DNA from: JADJOM01 sp963817435
GTDB taxonomy: Bacteria; Gemmatimonadota; Gemmatimonadetes; Gemmatimonadales; GWC2-71-9
Assembly: GCA_963817435.1 (NCBI GenBank)
Contig: CAWFNY010000002.1
Location: 434,001-498,000, forward strand
Direction: 5' to 3'
Length of the DNA stretch: 64,000 bases
Under the pieces are notes generated by a model, which was not told the DNA's origin, ran no database searches, and saw nothing but the letters and a program-made list of their open reading frames with translations. The position numbers and the translations under genes are program-made. Of this stretch, positions 50,905 through 60,401 are shown one piece after another (position 1 is the first letter of the stretch; each line of letters begins with the position of its first letter).

Positions 50905-52373
50905 GCGAGCAAACACTCAGGCGACGCGTGATCAGCAGCTCCGCCTCACTCGGAGTAGCGTCGATATTCGGAAACCTCGTACGGCTGGCGGTCATCGCGT
51001 TCCTCGCGCGTTTCCTTTCTTCCAGCGCCTTCGGCGTGATGGGATTGGCAATCGTCTTCGCGCAGCTTGGGCAGCAGGTGGGCGTGGTCGGTCTCGACGT
51101 GTATGTAATCCGGACACGGGATCTCGCAGGAGGAGCGCTGGATACCGTTTTCTGGATGGCGCTCGCGTTCACTGGCACGCTGGCGACGGTCTGGCTCCTC
51201 GGACGCTTTCAGATTGAGGCTTGGTTCGAGGCACCGGGACTGGCACCGTATGTGGCCGTCATCAGTCTCGCCCTCGTGGTGAGCGGCATCGGCGTCGTAC
51301 CTCAGGCACTGCTGCAAAAAGCGCTTCGCTATCGTGAGTTCGCCATCGCAGAATCGGCTGGGAGCGTCGCTCAAGCTGTGGTGGGCGTTCTACTGGCGAT
51401 CGGTCATTACGGTATCTGGGCGCTCATCTGGGGCTACTTCGCACAGGAAGCGGCGAAGAGCATTTTCTTCTTCTGGTATGCGCGCTACACACCTCATCTG
51501 CGGTGGCACAGCACGGCGGCGGCGGCGGCTCTCAAGTTCTCTCTTCCCGTGCTCGGTGATCGCTGTCTCACATTTCTGACCCTGAATGCCGACCGCGTGA
51601 TCATAGGGAAGCTCCTTGGCCCGGCCCAGCTTGGATTGTACGTACTGGCCATCGAGATCGTGAGCTTTCCGGCGCGTCGCGTCGTGGCCATCCTTGCCCG
51701 CGTTCTCTTCCCCGCCATGAGTGAGTTGCAGCACGATGTCACGCGTATGGCCCAGGCCTACCGACGTGTCGCGCGGACGCTTTCTGTGGTTCTCTTTCCG
51801 GCGTTTCTCGGTTTGGGACTCGTCGCACCCGACCTTGTGCGCGTCCTCTTCGGCGACCAGTGGCCATCGCTGGGTGGCCTGATCCGTGTCCTCTGCATCA
51901 TGGGCGTGGTGACCGCCCTTCTCACACCGTCCGGCGCGGTCCTGTATGGTCGCGGGCGTCCGGGCCTGGCCTTCTTCTGGTCGATCCTGACTGCCGTAGT
52001 CGTACCAGCGGCCATCATCATCGGTGCAAAGTCGGGGCTCCGGTCCGCTGCCATGGCGCACAGTGCCGCTTGGCTTGTGCTTTTCCCTGTGATGTCCGCG
52101 ACGATTGCGCGCCTCTTGGAGCTTCCGCTTCGGTTCCTCAGCAGGGACTTTGCAGCTGGAATCGCATTCGCCCTTCCAGTGCTTGTGGCTGTCGTCTTCG
52201 CCCAAGCTGTCAGCTCTCACTTTGATGCGCGCGTCGTCATCCGCCTGGCTGCGGCGATGATCGCAGGTCTTGCGTCATACCTCACTGTCGTCTGGGTGAT
52301 TGAGCGCAGGGCCCTGCTTGACCTGCGCGGCGGCCTAGTCGGCGGTGCCGGCCCGGGTTCAGGACATAGGTAG
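50901..52373 (+). CDS. Polysaccharide flippase (Wzx, MOP superfamily)
   Basis: 490 aa from GTG 50901, overlapping the preceding stop (GTGA). About 12-14 hydrophobic helices with no soluble domain. VISSSASLGVASIFGNLVRLAVIAFLARFLS and LGLYVLAIEIVSFPARRVVAIL match polysaccharide transporters (PST family). Exports lipid-linked repeat units for the polymerase. Confidence 0.85.
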   Translation: MSEQTLRRRVISSSASLGVASIFGNLVRLAVIAFLARFLSSSAFGVMGLAIVFAQLGQQVGVVGLDVYVIRTRDLAGGALDTVFWMALAFTGTLATVWLLGRFQIEAWFEAPGLAPYVAVISLALVVSGIGVVPQALLQKALRYREFAIAESAGSVAQAVVGVLLAIGHYGIWALIWGYFAQEAAKSIFFFWYARYTPHLRWHSTAAAAALKFSLPVLGDRCLTFLTLNADRVIIGKLLGPAQLGLYVLAIEIVSFPARRVVAILARVLFPAMSELQHDVTRMAQAYRRVARTLSVVLFPAFLGLGLVAPDLVRVLFGDQWPSLGGLIRVLCIMGVVTALLTPSGAVLYGRGRPGLAFFWSILTAVVVPAAIIIGAKSGLRSAAMAHSAAWLVLFPVMSATIARLLELPLRFLSRDFAAGIAFALPVLVAVVFAQAVSSHFDARVVIRLAAAMIAGLASYLTVVWVIERRALLDLRGGLVGGAGPGSGHR

Positions 52374-52581
52374 AGTGTCGGTGATACTCTCTACCCACGA
52401 CATCACCTCCATCTTCTTCACGGCTTTCGAGATACGCAGAAGAAGCCCCGACCAGCATGGAGGAAGCTGCTATGCGTGAGGTGTTCCAGCTGCTCCCGAC
52501 CGAATCCGCGCTCCTGTTCCTCCTCCCAGCGTGTGGCCTCGCACTGCCATTGAGGGCCGTGCCACTGGGGAGAAGCCGAAC

Positions 52582-53775
52582 GTGAAACCGGTCGTAGTAC
52601 TTTGCCAGGATCTACCTTACCCCCCGACCCACGGGGGCCGCGTTGACATGTGGCACCGCATCTGCGGGATGAGACAGCTGGGCGTAAGCATGCTGGTCGT
52701 TGTGTGGAACGAGGGCACCGGGCGTGACGCTGAGACTCGGCAAGCCGTGACCGCACTGCAGGGATTAGGCGCCTCAGTCCACGTCCTCGAAAGGCGCAGG
52801 CAGTTCATTCGCGCACTGCATCCGCGCTATCCACCGCGTGCGGTATCGTTCATGCCAGACGGCGCGGGCTACCATGAGCTGGTGAGCCGGGTTCAGAAGC
52901 TCGGGCCTGCCTGGGTGCTCCTCGATGGCTGGCCCGGCTATCTCGTAGCGCGGAAGGTCTGTGCGGAAGTGGGTCTGCCTCTGGTGTACCGTTCTCATAA
53001 CTGTGAGGCGGCGTACTATTCCCAGCTCGTAGCCGGCGCTAAGGGGGCTGAGCGCTGGCGTCTGCGCCTGACATCCGCGCGAATGAGACGAACCGAGCGC
53101 GAGTTGCGCTTGGGTGCCGCCCTCGTCCTAGACATCGCCACTGCGGATACGGCCTTGTGTGCGCGCTATGGGTACGCCGGACGCGCCGAGTCACTTCCAC
53201 CGACATTTCTGGGACCGTTCGAACCCGTACCGTATGCGAGTGAAGTGCGGTGGGATATCCTTTTCGGCGGGAGTCTGTGGAGTGTCCATAACGTCAATGC
53301 GGTTCGGTGGTTCGCAGACATGGTGCTCCCCGAGGTCGCACTCCTGAGAGCGGCGCCACTGCGGATCTGCCTGGCTGGCTCTCGCCCGAGGCCCGATGTT
53401 CTTGAACTCTGCCGGGCGCGCGGCTTCGATCTCATCCCGGACCCGCCCAACCTGGAGAGTTGCTACGCACAGGCCAGAATTCTGGTTAACCCGGTGCAAA
53501 TCGCGAGCGGCGTGAACCTGAAGACGATCAGCATGCTTGCCTCGGGACGGCCAGTCATCTCCTCCTCCGCTGGCCTCCGTGGACTTCCAACCGTAGTGCG
53601 GGCAATGGCTATCGAGGCGCCGAACGCCCCGCGCTTCGCGGCGGCCGTATTGGTATTGCTGAAGAGCGACCCGCTCGCAGTAGACGTAACGCGTGCGGCG
53701 CAGCTGGAGGAGAGCTTCGGCCTTCCAGCACTTAGGCGAGCCTGCGCTCTTGTCGAGCACATTGTGGGGAGCTGA
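52582..53775 (+). CDS. Glycosyltransferase (GT-B fold, GT4-like)
   Basis: 397 aa from GTG 52582, with GGGGAG 9 nt upstream. N-terminal DLPYPPTHGGRVDMWHRI (sugar-acceptor loop), RSHNCEAAYY in the middle, and C-terminal NPVQIASGVNLKTISMLASGRPVISSS, which is typical of family 4. Substrate unknown. Confidence 0.82.
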   Translation: MKPVVVLCQDLPYPPTHGGRVDMWHRICGMRQLGVSMLVVVWNEGTGRDAETRQAVTALQGLGASVHVLERRRQFIRALHPRYPPRAVSFMPDGAGYHELVSRVQKLGPAWVLLDGWPGYLVARKVCAEVGLPLVYRSHNCEAAYYSQLVAGAKGAERWRLRLTSARMRRTERELRLGAALVLDIATADTALCARYGYAGRAESLPPTFLGPFEPVPYASEVRWDILFGGSLWSVHNVNAVRWFADMVLPEVALLRAAPLRICLAGSRPRPDVLELCRARGFDLIPDPPNLESCYAQARILVNPVQIASGVNLKTISMLASGRPVISSSAGLRGLPTVVRAMAIEAPNAPRFAAAVLVLLKSDPLAVDVTRAAQLEESFGLPALRRACALVEHIVGS

Positions 53776-53785
53776 TGAGAAGCGG

Positions 53786-55003
53786 ATGCGCTACGAAGTG
53801 GTGCTACGTCGACCTTTGCCGGTTTCAACCATGATTCCGATGAAGAGCAGGAGCAAGCGCGCTGCCGCGATCGTGGTCGACGCGATGCTTCGTGGGATCG
53901 CGCCCATCCTAGTGGGAGGCGGAAACGCGCCGTCTCTTCCGGCTAATCCTCGCGTTCTGCTGATTCGCTGTGACCATCTCGGCGATGCGGCGATGGCGAC
54001 CGCTGTGATCGGTCCCATTCGCTGGGCACTCAATGCCTCGCGCCTCGATGTCTTGGCCGCGCCGTGGGCGGCACCGCTGTTCGAGCATCACCCAGCAGTT
54101 GACGGTGTCATCACCGTCGCTACGCCGTGGTGGCTGGCGGCACGTGGCGCTCAGAGAAGCAGTCGACTCAATGCGTGGCGACTACTGCCGAAGGTGATCC
54201 GCCAAATCAGGACGGGCCGTTACGACGTGGGCATCGATCTTCGCGGTGACCTGCGGCAGATCCTCCTGTTCCTCGTGCTGGGCCGGTGCGCGGAGCGCGT
54301 GAGTAGTGATCGCACGGGCGGGGCGCGCCTTCTGACACGTGTTGCGCCATACCAGGACGCACAGCACGAGGTCGAGAAGAATGTCGCCGTCGCGAGGTTG
54401 CTCGGTGTCGATGGGGACGTCGCACTGGAACCGCCGAGGCTTCCGGAGCTTCCGCCGATGGCGGAGGAGTCACTCAGGTCTGTTGCGGGTCCAAGGGGTT
54501 ACATCACGCTCTCCGTGCGCGGCACCAAGAGAAACCGCACCTGGCCGGCGCATCACGCGGCAATGCTCGTCGAGCACGTCGCGGCAAACCTTGGGCTGGG
54601 AACCGTATATGTCGGAGGCGAGGAAGACCGCAAGATCGCGGAGGAGATCGCGACTGCCAGCCCTGCTCCGATGGCTGTCCTCGCCGGAAGACTATCGCTC
54701 CTCCAGAGTCTCGCGGTAATCGCTGGTGCGAGGGCGGCAGTGGCGGTGGACTCCGGTCCGATGCATTTGGCCGCGCTGGTAGACACACCGGTCGTCGCTC
54801 TTTTCGGACCCGCCGATCCAGTGAAGTACCGCCCGTGGACGTCGAGAAGCGAGATCGTCGCGTTGCGCGCGCCATGCGGGTGTGTCGACCCCGATTGCCT
54901 GTTCACGTCCAGTGGTTCGGGCGCATGCATGGCCGAACTGCCGCCAGGAATGGTCATCGACGCATTAGCTCGTTTGCTCGGTTCGCCGGCGCCGATCGGC
55001 TAG
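53786..55003 (+). CDS. GT9-family glycosyltransferase (heptosyltransferase-like)
   Basis: 405 aa from ATG 53786; other ATGs at 53831 and 53840 are possible. NPRVLLIRCDHLGDAAMATAVI is the classic GT9 start, and VAVDSGPMHLAALVDTPVVALFGPADPVKYRPW the donor-binding end. Family transfers ADP-heptose or related sugars; hldE lies convergently 160 bp away. Confidence 0.88.
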   Translation: MRYEVVLRRPLPVSTMIPMKSRSKRAAAIVVDAMLRGIAPILVGGGNAPSLPANPRVLLIRCDHLGDAAMATAVIGPIRWALNASRLDVLAAPWAAPLFEHHPAVDGVITVATPWWLAARGAQRSSRLNAWRLLPKVIRQIRTGRYDVGIDLRGDLRQILLFLVLGRCAERVSSDRTGGARLLTRVAPYQDAQHEVEKNVAVARLLGVDGDVALEPPRLPELPPMAEESLRSVAGPRGYITLSVRGTKRNRTWPAHHAAMLVEHVAANLGLGTVYVGGEEDRKIAEEIATASPAPMAVLAGRLSLLQSLAVIAGARAAVAVDSGPMHLAALVDTPVVALFGPADPVKYRPWTSRSEIVALRAPCGCVDPDCLFTSSGSGACMAELPPGMVIDALARLLGSPAPIG

Positions 55004-55166
55004 GAGCTTCTCGCCGGTCGCCATCCCCTCTGCGTCACCCGGGTGTAGGCTGCCTCGAATGTGCTGGGAAGTGGAGTGCAGCCTCCGCCTCCTCACCCGC
55101 CAGCTCCTCGGTCGGGATGGCCTCCGGCATACCCGAGGCGTCCCTGCATTCTGTCCGCCCTCCCGC

Positions 55167-56696
55167 TCATCCCTGGCTCTTGGATCCGCCCAAGGAGGAA
55201 AGGATGTTGCTGGTGGAAAGGCCCGAGACCTTCTCGACGATATGGACGCGGCCTCCCAGCCTTATGACCGTAGGGGCCTCGATGCGGGCGCTTCCATGAC
55301 CTGATCCGTACACGTGGACATCAGGCGCAATCTCCTCCAGAAAAGGCATGGGCACATCCTCATCAAAGATGTGGACGTAATCGACCTCCCGCAGGGCCAG
55401 CAGCAAATCCGCCCGCTGTGCCTGTGGAATGATGGGTCGGGAGCTCCCCTTGATCCGCTTCACCGATGCATCGCTGTTCAGGCCGATGAAAAGCAGATCG
55501 CCCTGCCTCCTGGCCTCGGAAATGATTGTCAGGTGGCCCGAATGCAGCAAATCGAACGCTCCGTTCAAGGTGACCAGTTTGTGGCCCAGACTGCGAAGGC
55601 GTTTCGCCACAGGCGCGAGATCCTCCCGCGAAAGCAGCCGCTTCGCACTATGGACCGTTCCCACGAGTTCATCCCTGGTGACGGTGGCGGTGCCCAGCTT
55701 TCCTATCACGACCCCCGCCGCGCGGTTGGCCAGCGCAACCGCTTCGCGATCATCGCAACCAGAGGCCTTCGCCAGGGAAAACGCGGCCACGACCGTGTCC
55801 CCGGCGCCGCTGACGTCGAATACCTCGCGGGCGACGGTGGGCATTGTGAACTGGGCCTTACCGCAGGAGAAGAAAGCCATGCCCTTGGGACCGCAGGTCA
55901 ACAGCACGTTGGAGGCGATGCGTGTGGAAAGCAGCTCACCATTCCGCTGGACCCCTTCCCAAGTGAGGTCCGCCTCGGGTTGGCCCAGAAGGCCCTGGCT
56001 TTCCTTCCAGTTGGGCGTCAGGTAATCGCATCCTTTGTAGAAGCCCCCGTGCTGGGGGCGCGGGTCGACGATGACAGTGCATCCGGCAGCCTTCGCTTCA
56101 CGGATGACGGCTTGACAGGTTTCAGCAGTGAAGAAGCCCTTGGCATAGTCGGAGAGCACCACCACGTCACAATGCGGAAGGTGACGGCGAAAGATCCGCA
56201 ATGCCTCCGCGGCCAGCGTCGGGGCCAAGTCATGGGTCTCCTCCTGATCGAGCCTAAGCAATTGTTGCCGCTGCCCGACGATTCTGGTCTTCTTGATGGT
56301 AGGGCGTTCGTCGCGGATCGGGTGGAAGTCTATCCCTGACGACCCGGCCAATGAGACCATGGAGGCGCCCGCATCGTCGTCTCCGATCATGCCTATGAGG
56401 ATCGATCTGCCCCCCAGGGAGGCAACGTTCGCGGCGGCGTTGGCTGCGCCTCCCAGGGTCCGGCGGGATTCCTTTACGTGGAGGATGGGGACGGGCGCTT
56501 CGGGGGAAATCCTGCTCGCCTCACCCATGAGGTATTCGTCGATCAAGACATCGCCGAGCACCAGTACAGTCCGCAGGCTGAACGAATCCAGCACCTGCTT
56601 CCAACGTAGCTCGTCGTCCGCCTTCTCCATTTCCCCAACCTGTCCCTGGTCCGCTGCTGGGCCGGCATCATGGATCCGCTTTGAAGTGCTCGTCAC
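55167..56696 (-). CDS. hldE: Bifunctional heptose 7-phosphate kinase/heptose 1-phosphate adenylyltransferase
   Basis: 509 aa, GTG start 56696 after GGGAGG; ATG 56630 is an alternative 22 codons later. Kinase domain (PfkB type) with LGDVLIDEYLMG, GGAANAAANVASLGG and the anion-hole DVSGAGDTVVAAFSLA. C-terminal cytidylyltransferase-fold domain with NGAFDLLHSGHLTII and SGHGSARIEAPTVIRLGGRV. Makes ADP-heptose for LPS core or S-layer sugars. Its products fit the GT9 gene next to it. Confidence 0.93.
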   Translation of the reverse strand: MTSTSKRIHDAGPAADQGQVGEMEKADDELRWKQVLDSFSLRTVLVLGDVLIDEYLMGEASRISPEAPVPILHVKESRRTLGGAANAAANVASLGGRSILIGMIGDDDAGASMVSLAGSSGIDFHPIRDERPTIKKTRIVGQRQQLLRLDQEETHDLAPTLAAEALRIFRRHLPHCDVVVLSDYAKGFFTAETCQAVIREAKAAGCTVIVDPRPQHGGFYKGCDYLTPNWKESQGLLGQPEADLTWEGVQRNGELLSTRIASNVLLTCGPKGMAFFSCGKAQFTMPTVAREVFDVSGAGDTVVAAFSLAKASGCDDREAVALANRAAGVVIGKLGTATVTRDELVGTVHSAKRLLSREDLAPVAKRLRSLGHKLVTLNGAFDLLHSGHLTIISEARRQGDLLFIGLNSDASVKRIKGSSRPIIPQAQRADLLLALREVDYVHIFDEDVPMPFLEEIAPDVHVYGSGHGSARIEAPTVIRLGGRVHIVEKVSGLSTSNILSSLGGSKSQG

Positions 56697-56831
56697 CCTA
56701 CCTCCCGAGGATCAATACGCCTTAGGATGCTTCACGAAGAGGAATAGCGCAAACACCTGGAGTTGACCCGCCTTCAGGGTAGCTGGCTTCGCGGCAAGGG
56801 CACCAATACTGGTGGTGGAAGGCGTGGCGAT

Positions 56832-57150
56832 GGGGAATTACCTGGACTGATCGGATATTGCCCGGTCTTTGTTTACCCCGAGGTTCCAGAACGATCTGGC
56901 ATGCCTCCACTTGAAGCGCCGGCGCACGCTGTACCATGGATCGACGCCGATTGCACCGGCTCTACTCAAGTAGTGGGTCAAACGGGCCTATTGGTCTCTT
57001 CCCGGAATATAGCTGCCGTGGTAAGAGCCATGGGCAATACGCGGCTGAATGCCCCCGACGCGCGACCCTGTCTCAGGCGGGGATACAAGAGGCCCAACTA
57101 TGTACCTGGGACCTTGCAGCGGCGACAGTTGCACGCCGCTGCGGTCAGCT
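56832..57150 (+). pseudogene. Decayed GT4 glycosyltransferase C-terminal fragment
   Basis: One plus-strand frame reads GELPGLIGYCPVFVYPEVP, SGMPPLEAPAHAVPW and VVGQTGLLVSSRNIAAVVRAM, which aligns with the GT4 pattern FVYPSxxEGFGxPxLEAMAxGxPV, then VVGDAGLLVDP. Another frame continues LSQAGIQEAQLCTWDLAAATVA, like the usual GL.RA..FTWd.aA tail. Key residues (E of EGFG, M-A-C-G) are lost and two frames are needed, so it is a remnant. It marks decay at the right edge of the polysaccharide locus. Confidence 0.6.
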
Positions 57151-57279
57151 GGCAGGAAATCAGGTCCTGTCTCTAGAGCGCCGCTCTCTCCGCCTCCTGA
57201 CCGTCCACCTGGCCGCAGTTCTCACGAAACCGGTCGCCGCCTAATGTTGCGGGCACAATCTTGACACGCACACGGCGCC

Positions 57280-58806
57280 TTACGGGGCTGATAGGCGACT
57301 GATCATGGCAACGAACGCTGGCTTCGGTCGGTACTGCGCATCGAATGGCAGCGCCGAGCCCCAGCCGGGGAAGTACTCTGGCACCCAAGAATGCAGGTCG
57401 GTGAAGCCCCACGTGGTGAAGGCGCGGCAGCGTGCAACTGAGAGGCAGGCTCCGAGCATCTCGCGGTACGCGGTGGCCTGTTGCGCGAGCACGGCGCTCG
57501 AAGCCGCTTGTGAATCGTCGATCCCGACGTCGAATTCAGAAACCCGGATGTCGAGCCCAAGCAAGGCCAGTCTGTTCATGTTCTGCAGTACAGAGCTCAC
57601 AGCCGGTATCCAGGGGAGGCGGAAATGCATCTGCAGGCCGATGCCGTCCACGGGGATGCCACGCGAACGCAACTGGGAAACAAGCTTGAAGATGGAGTCC
57701 GCTTTCGGCGTCATGCTCTCGCCACCGTAGTCGTTGTAGTAGAGCTGCGCTCCCGGGTCCGCACGGCGCGCCCAGACAAATGCAGAATCGACGTATTCGG
57801 GACCGATGACGGTGTCCCATTGCGAGCGACGCCAGGCGCCGTTGTCGTCCAGCGCCTCGTTCACGACATCCCAGGTGTGAATGCGACCGCGGTACCTCGT
57901 GACCACCGCGGTGATATGATCGTGGAGGATTGTCAGAAGGTCGGCGCGCGTGAATGTGCCTGCTGTGAGCCACTGAGGCTGCGCCTGGTCCCACACAAGC
58001 GTATGACCGTGAACGGTCATTCCGTGAGCGTCGGCGAACGCCAGGATCGCGTCCACGTCGGTCCAGCGGTAGACGCCGCGACTCGGGCTAAGGGGGCCGA
58101 ACTTGAGCTCACCCTCCGGCGTGATGGAAGAATACTGAGAGGACAGAATGTTCCTGTAAGTGGAATCGCTATTGAACGGATACATCCGAGTAGTGGCACC
58201 GACGACAAAGTTGCGTCGCTCGCCAAGAGATCGGAGCGTTGGCAAGTTGGTAACGATCGATGTATCCGCCTTGCCCCCACCCTGCTGCGTCGCGATGACT
58301 TGAAAGGTCCCCGGCGTAGCGCCCGCGGTGTAAAGCCCCGCCGCGCTGATCGTCCCGCCAGTGGCCGAGTAGCTCACCGCCGGGATCATCGCCGAACCAT
58401 CGCTCCACGCTCCCGCCACGGTGAACTGCCCGGTGGCGCCCGGCGCCAGCGTGAGCGACGCGGGGCTGAGCACCAACTGAAGCAGAGTGGCCGTGGTGGC
58501 TGAGATCGTCACGAGAGAGGTATCGGCCGTTGTCCCGCCCTGCTGGGTCGCGATCACCTGAAAGGCACCCGGCGACGTGCCCGCGGTGTACAGCCCGCCG
58601 CTGGTGACCGTTCCGCCCGTGGCCGTCCAGGTGACCGGCACGTTGGTGACTGCCGTCCCATCACTCAGAGTGCCGTCCGCCTGAAGCAGCCCCGCCGCCC
58701 CAACCGCCAAGTTAAGGCTGCGCGGGACAATAGTAAGGGCCGTGATGCCCCCGGGCGGCGGGCCCAGCCCCACCTCCCGTGGCTGTCCAGGTTGGCAACC
58801 TGCCAC
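57280..58806 (-). CDS. GH10 endo-1,4-beta-xylanase with two Ig-like repeats
   Basis: 508 aa by the GTG at 58806. Two similar Ig-like repeats (about 22-100 and 106-186, both with GLYTAGxxPGxFQVIATQQGG). The GH10 barrel follows: acid/base E317 in TWDVVNEALDD, nucleophile E424 in RVSEFDVGID, and HGHTLVWDQAQPQWL. Secreted or cell-attached xylan hydrolase. N-terminus odd: AGC just after the start looks like a lipobox, and the hydrophobic LAIGL lies upstream in the same frame, past a stop at 58822-58824; see finding. Confidence 0.85.
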   Translation of the reverse strand: MAGCQPGQPREVGLGPPPGGITALTIVPRSLNLAVGAAGLLQADGTLSDGTAVTNVPVTWTATGGTVTSGGLYTAGTSPGAFQVIATQQGGTTADTSLVTISATTATLLQLVLSPASLTLAPGATGQFTVAGAWSDGSAMIPAVSYSATGGTISAAGLYTAGATPGTFQVIATQQGGGKADTSIVTNLPTLRSLGERRNFVVGATTRMYPFNSDSTYRNILSSQYSSITPEGELKFGPLSPSRGVYRWTDVDAILAFADAHGMTVHGHTLVWDQAQPQWLTAGTFTRADLLTILHDHITAVVTRYRGRIHTWDVVNEALDDNGAWRRSQWDTVIGPEYVDSAFVWARRADPGAQLYYNDYGGESMTPKADSIFKLVSQLRSRGIPVDGIGLQMHFRLPWIPAVSSVLQNMNRLALLGLDIRVSEFDVGIDDSQAASSAVLAQQATAYREMLGACLSVARCRAFTTWGFTDLHSWVPEYFPGWGSALPFDAQYRPKPAFVAMISRLSAP

Positions 58807-59297
58807 AAGGCCGATGGCTAGTCAGAACAATGGCGATGGGGGAGCAGGTCAACCTGTGCACCGCTTGCGTGATGAGTGTCACGGGCCGGAAGACTCCCTG
58901 AGGGCGGGGGGATGGATTGCGCTGAGTGCGACGGGAGCCTCTGTTATCGGCTCGCGCACTCTATCGGATTAGGGTCGATCAAGTCGGCCGATGCTCCGAC
59001 CGATCCGTAGAACCAGTCTACGATTATCTCAGCGGAGTTCTGTGAGCGGGGCTACCGATGCCAGTTCCTGACGGATGTCGGTCGCAACCGACTAACTACT
59101 GGTGGGTTGGAGAATCGACCAGATTCTATGCAGCGCGTGATCTGGTCCTGGAATTCGCCGGCCGGCGGAAACCCGAGTAACTTCGCTGCCGGGAAACCCC
59201 ACCACTCAGGAGCAGCGACCGGTGAAGCACGTCCACTACGAGCCCCACGGAAGCGGGACCGGCCACTGCACAGGCCAGCGATACTCGCCGCCCCCCC
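58807..59297. other. Intergenic region before carA
   Basis: 491 bp with no convincing gene. Three small stems: GTCGG (58983-58987) with CCGAC (58996-59000); GTAGA/TCTAC around 59007-59021; and GTCGGT (59077-59082) with ACCGAC (59087-59092). Probably contains promoters for both flanking genes; no known riboswitch recognised. Confidence 0.3.
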
Positions 59298-60401
59298 ATG
59301 AAGCTCATCCTGGAAGACGGGACCGAGTACGCCGGCCTCTCCTTCGGCGCCCGGCAGCCGGTGACCGGCGAGGTGGTCTTCACCACCGCCATGAGCGGCT
59401 ACGTCGAGGCGCTGACCGACCCCTCCTTCCGGGGCCAGATCCTCGTCCTCACCTACCCTCTCGCCGGCAACTACGGCGTCCCGGCGGCCCGCGCCACCGG
59501 ATCGCTCGCCCGCCCCTTCGAGTCCGACCGCATCCAGGTGCAGGGACTGGTGGTGCAGCACGCCATCCACCACCCCAGCCATCACGCCTCGGCCCGCACA
59601 CTCGGCGAGTGGCTGACCGGTGAAGGGATCCCGGCGGTGACGGGGATCGATACCCGCACCCTCACTCGCCGGCTCCGCGAACACGGCACGATGCGCGGCT
59701 GGCTGCTGCCCGCCGATGGCCCGCTCGATGACGAGCGGAGCGCCGCACGGAGCGTGGAGATGCGGCGCGAGCTGTTCCGGCTGGTGGCCCCCGCCGAGAC
59801 GACCCGGATCGGGGATGGCACCGGCCCACGCGTGCTGCTCGTGGATGCCGGCGCCAAGGACAACCTGATCCGCTCAATGCTGGAGCGCGGCGCGAATGTC
59901 ATCCGCGCCCCCTGGCACGCCGACCTCGCCGCACTCGCCAACGAGGCGGACGGGGTGCTGCTCGGCAACGGGCCCGGCGACCCGAAAGACCTGCCGGAGC
60001 TGGTCGCCCAGGTGCGCGGTCTGCTGCAGCGCCCCGGGCTGCCGATCTTCGGCGTCTGCCTCGGCAACCAGATCCTCGGGCTCGCGGCCGGCGGGGACAC
60101 CTTCAAGCTCCCCTACGGCCATCGCGGCGTGAACCAGCCGGTGCAGGAGATCGGCACGCGCCGCTGCTTCATCACCAGCCAGAATCACGGCTACGCCGTG
60201 CGGGAGAACTCCCTGCCCCGCGACTGGGAGCCCTGGTTCGTGAACCTGAACGACGGCACCAACGAGGGCATCCGGGCCCGCTTCAAACCGGTCTTCAGCG
60301 TGCAGTTCCACCCCGACGCCAGCCCCGGTCCCCGCGACACCGCCTTTCTCTTCGACACCTTCCTCGAGCTGTGCGAGACGGCGCGCCGAGGTGGCCGATG
60401 A
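59298..60401 (+). CDS. carA: Carbamoyl-phosphate synthase small (glutaminase) subunit, CAD-like
   Basis: 367 aa. Class I glutamine amidotransferase: MKLILEDGTEYAG at the start, GNGPGDPKDLP, nucleophile Cys254 in FGVCLGNQILG, His338 in QFHPDASPGP. The catalytic Glu of the triad (HPE in E. coli CarA) is Asp here (D340). Many phrases are shared with the animal CAD protein (VLTYPLAGNYGVP, GHRGVNQP, TSQNHGYAV, NDGTNEGI). Supplies ammonia to CarB for arginine and pyrimidine synthesis. Overlaps carB by ATGA. Confidence 0.93.
   Translation: MKLILEDGTEYAGLSFGARQPVTGEVVFTTAMSGYVEALTDPSFRGQILVLTYPLAGNYGVPAARATGSLARPFESDRIQVQGLVVQHAIHHPSHHASARTLGEWLTGEGIPAVTGIDTRTLTRRLREHGTMRGWLLPADGPLDDERSAARSVEMRRELFRLVAPAETTRIGDGTGPRVLLVDAGAKDNLIRSMLERGANVIRAPWHADLAALANEADGVLLGNGPGDPKDLPELVAQVRGLLQRPGLPIFGVCLGNQILGLAAGGDTFKLPYGHRGVNQPVQEIGTRRCFITSQNHGYAVRENSLPRDWEPWFVNLNDGTNEGIRARFKPVFSVQFHPDASPGPRDTAFLFDTFLELCETARRGGR

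Noticed and set aside
58807..59297. Riboswitch or T-box before carA
   Set aside because: Only small 5-6 bp stems; none of the conserved motifs of known classes was recognised.
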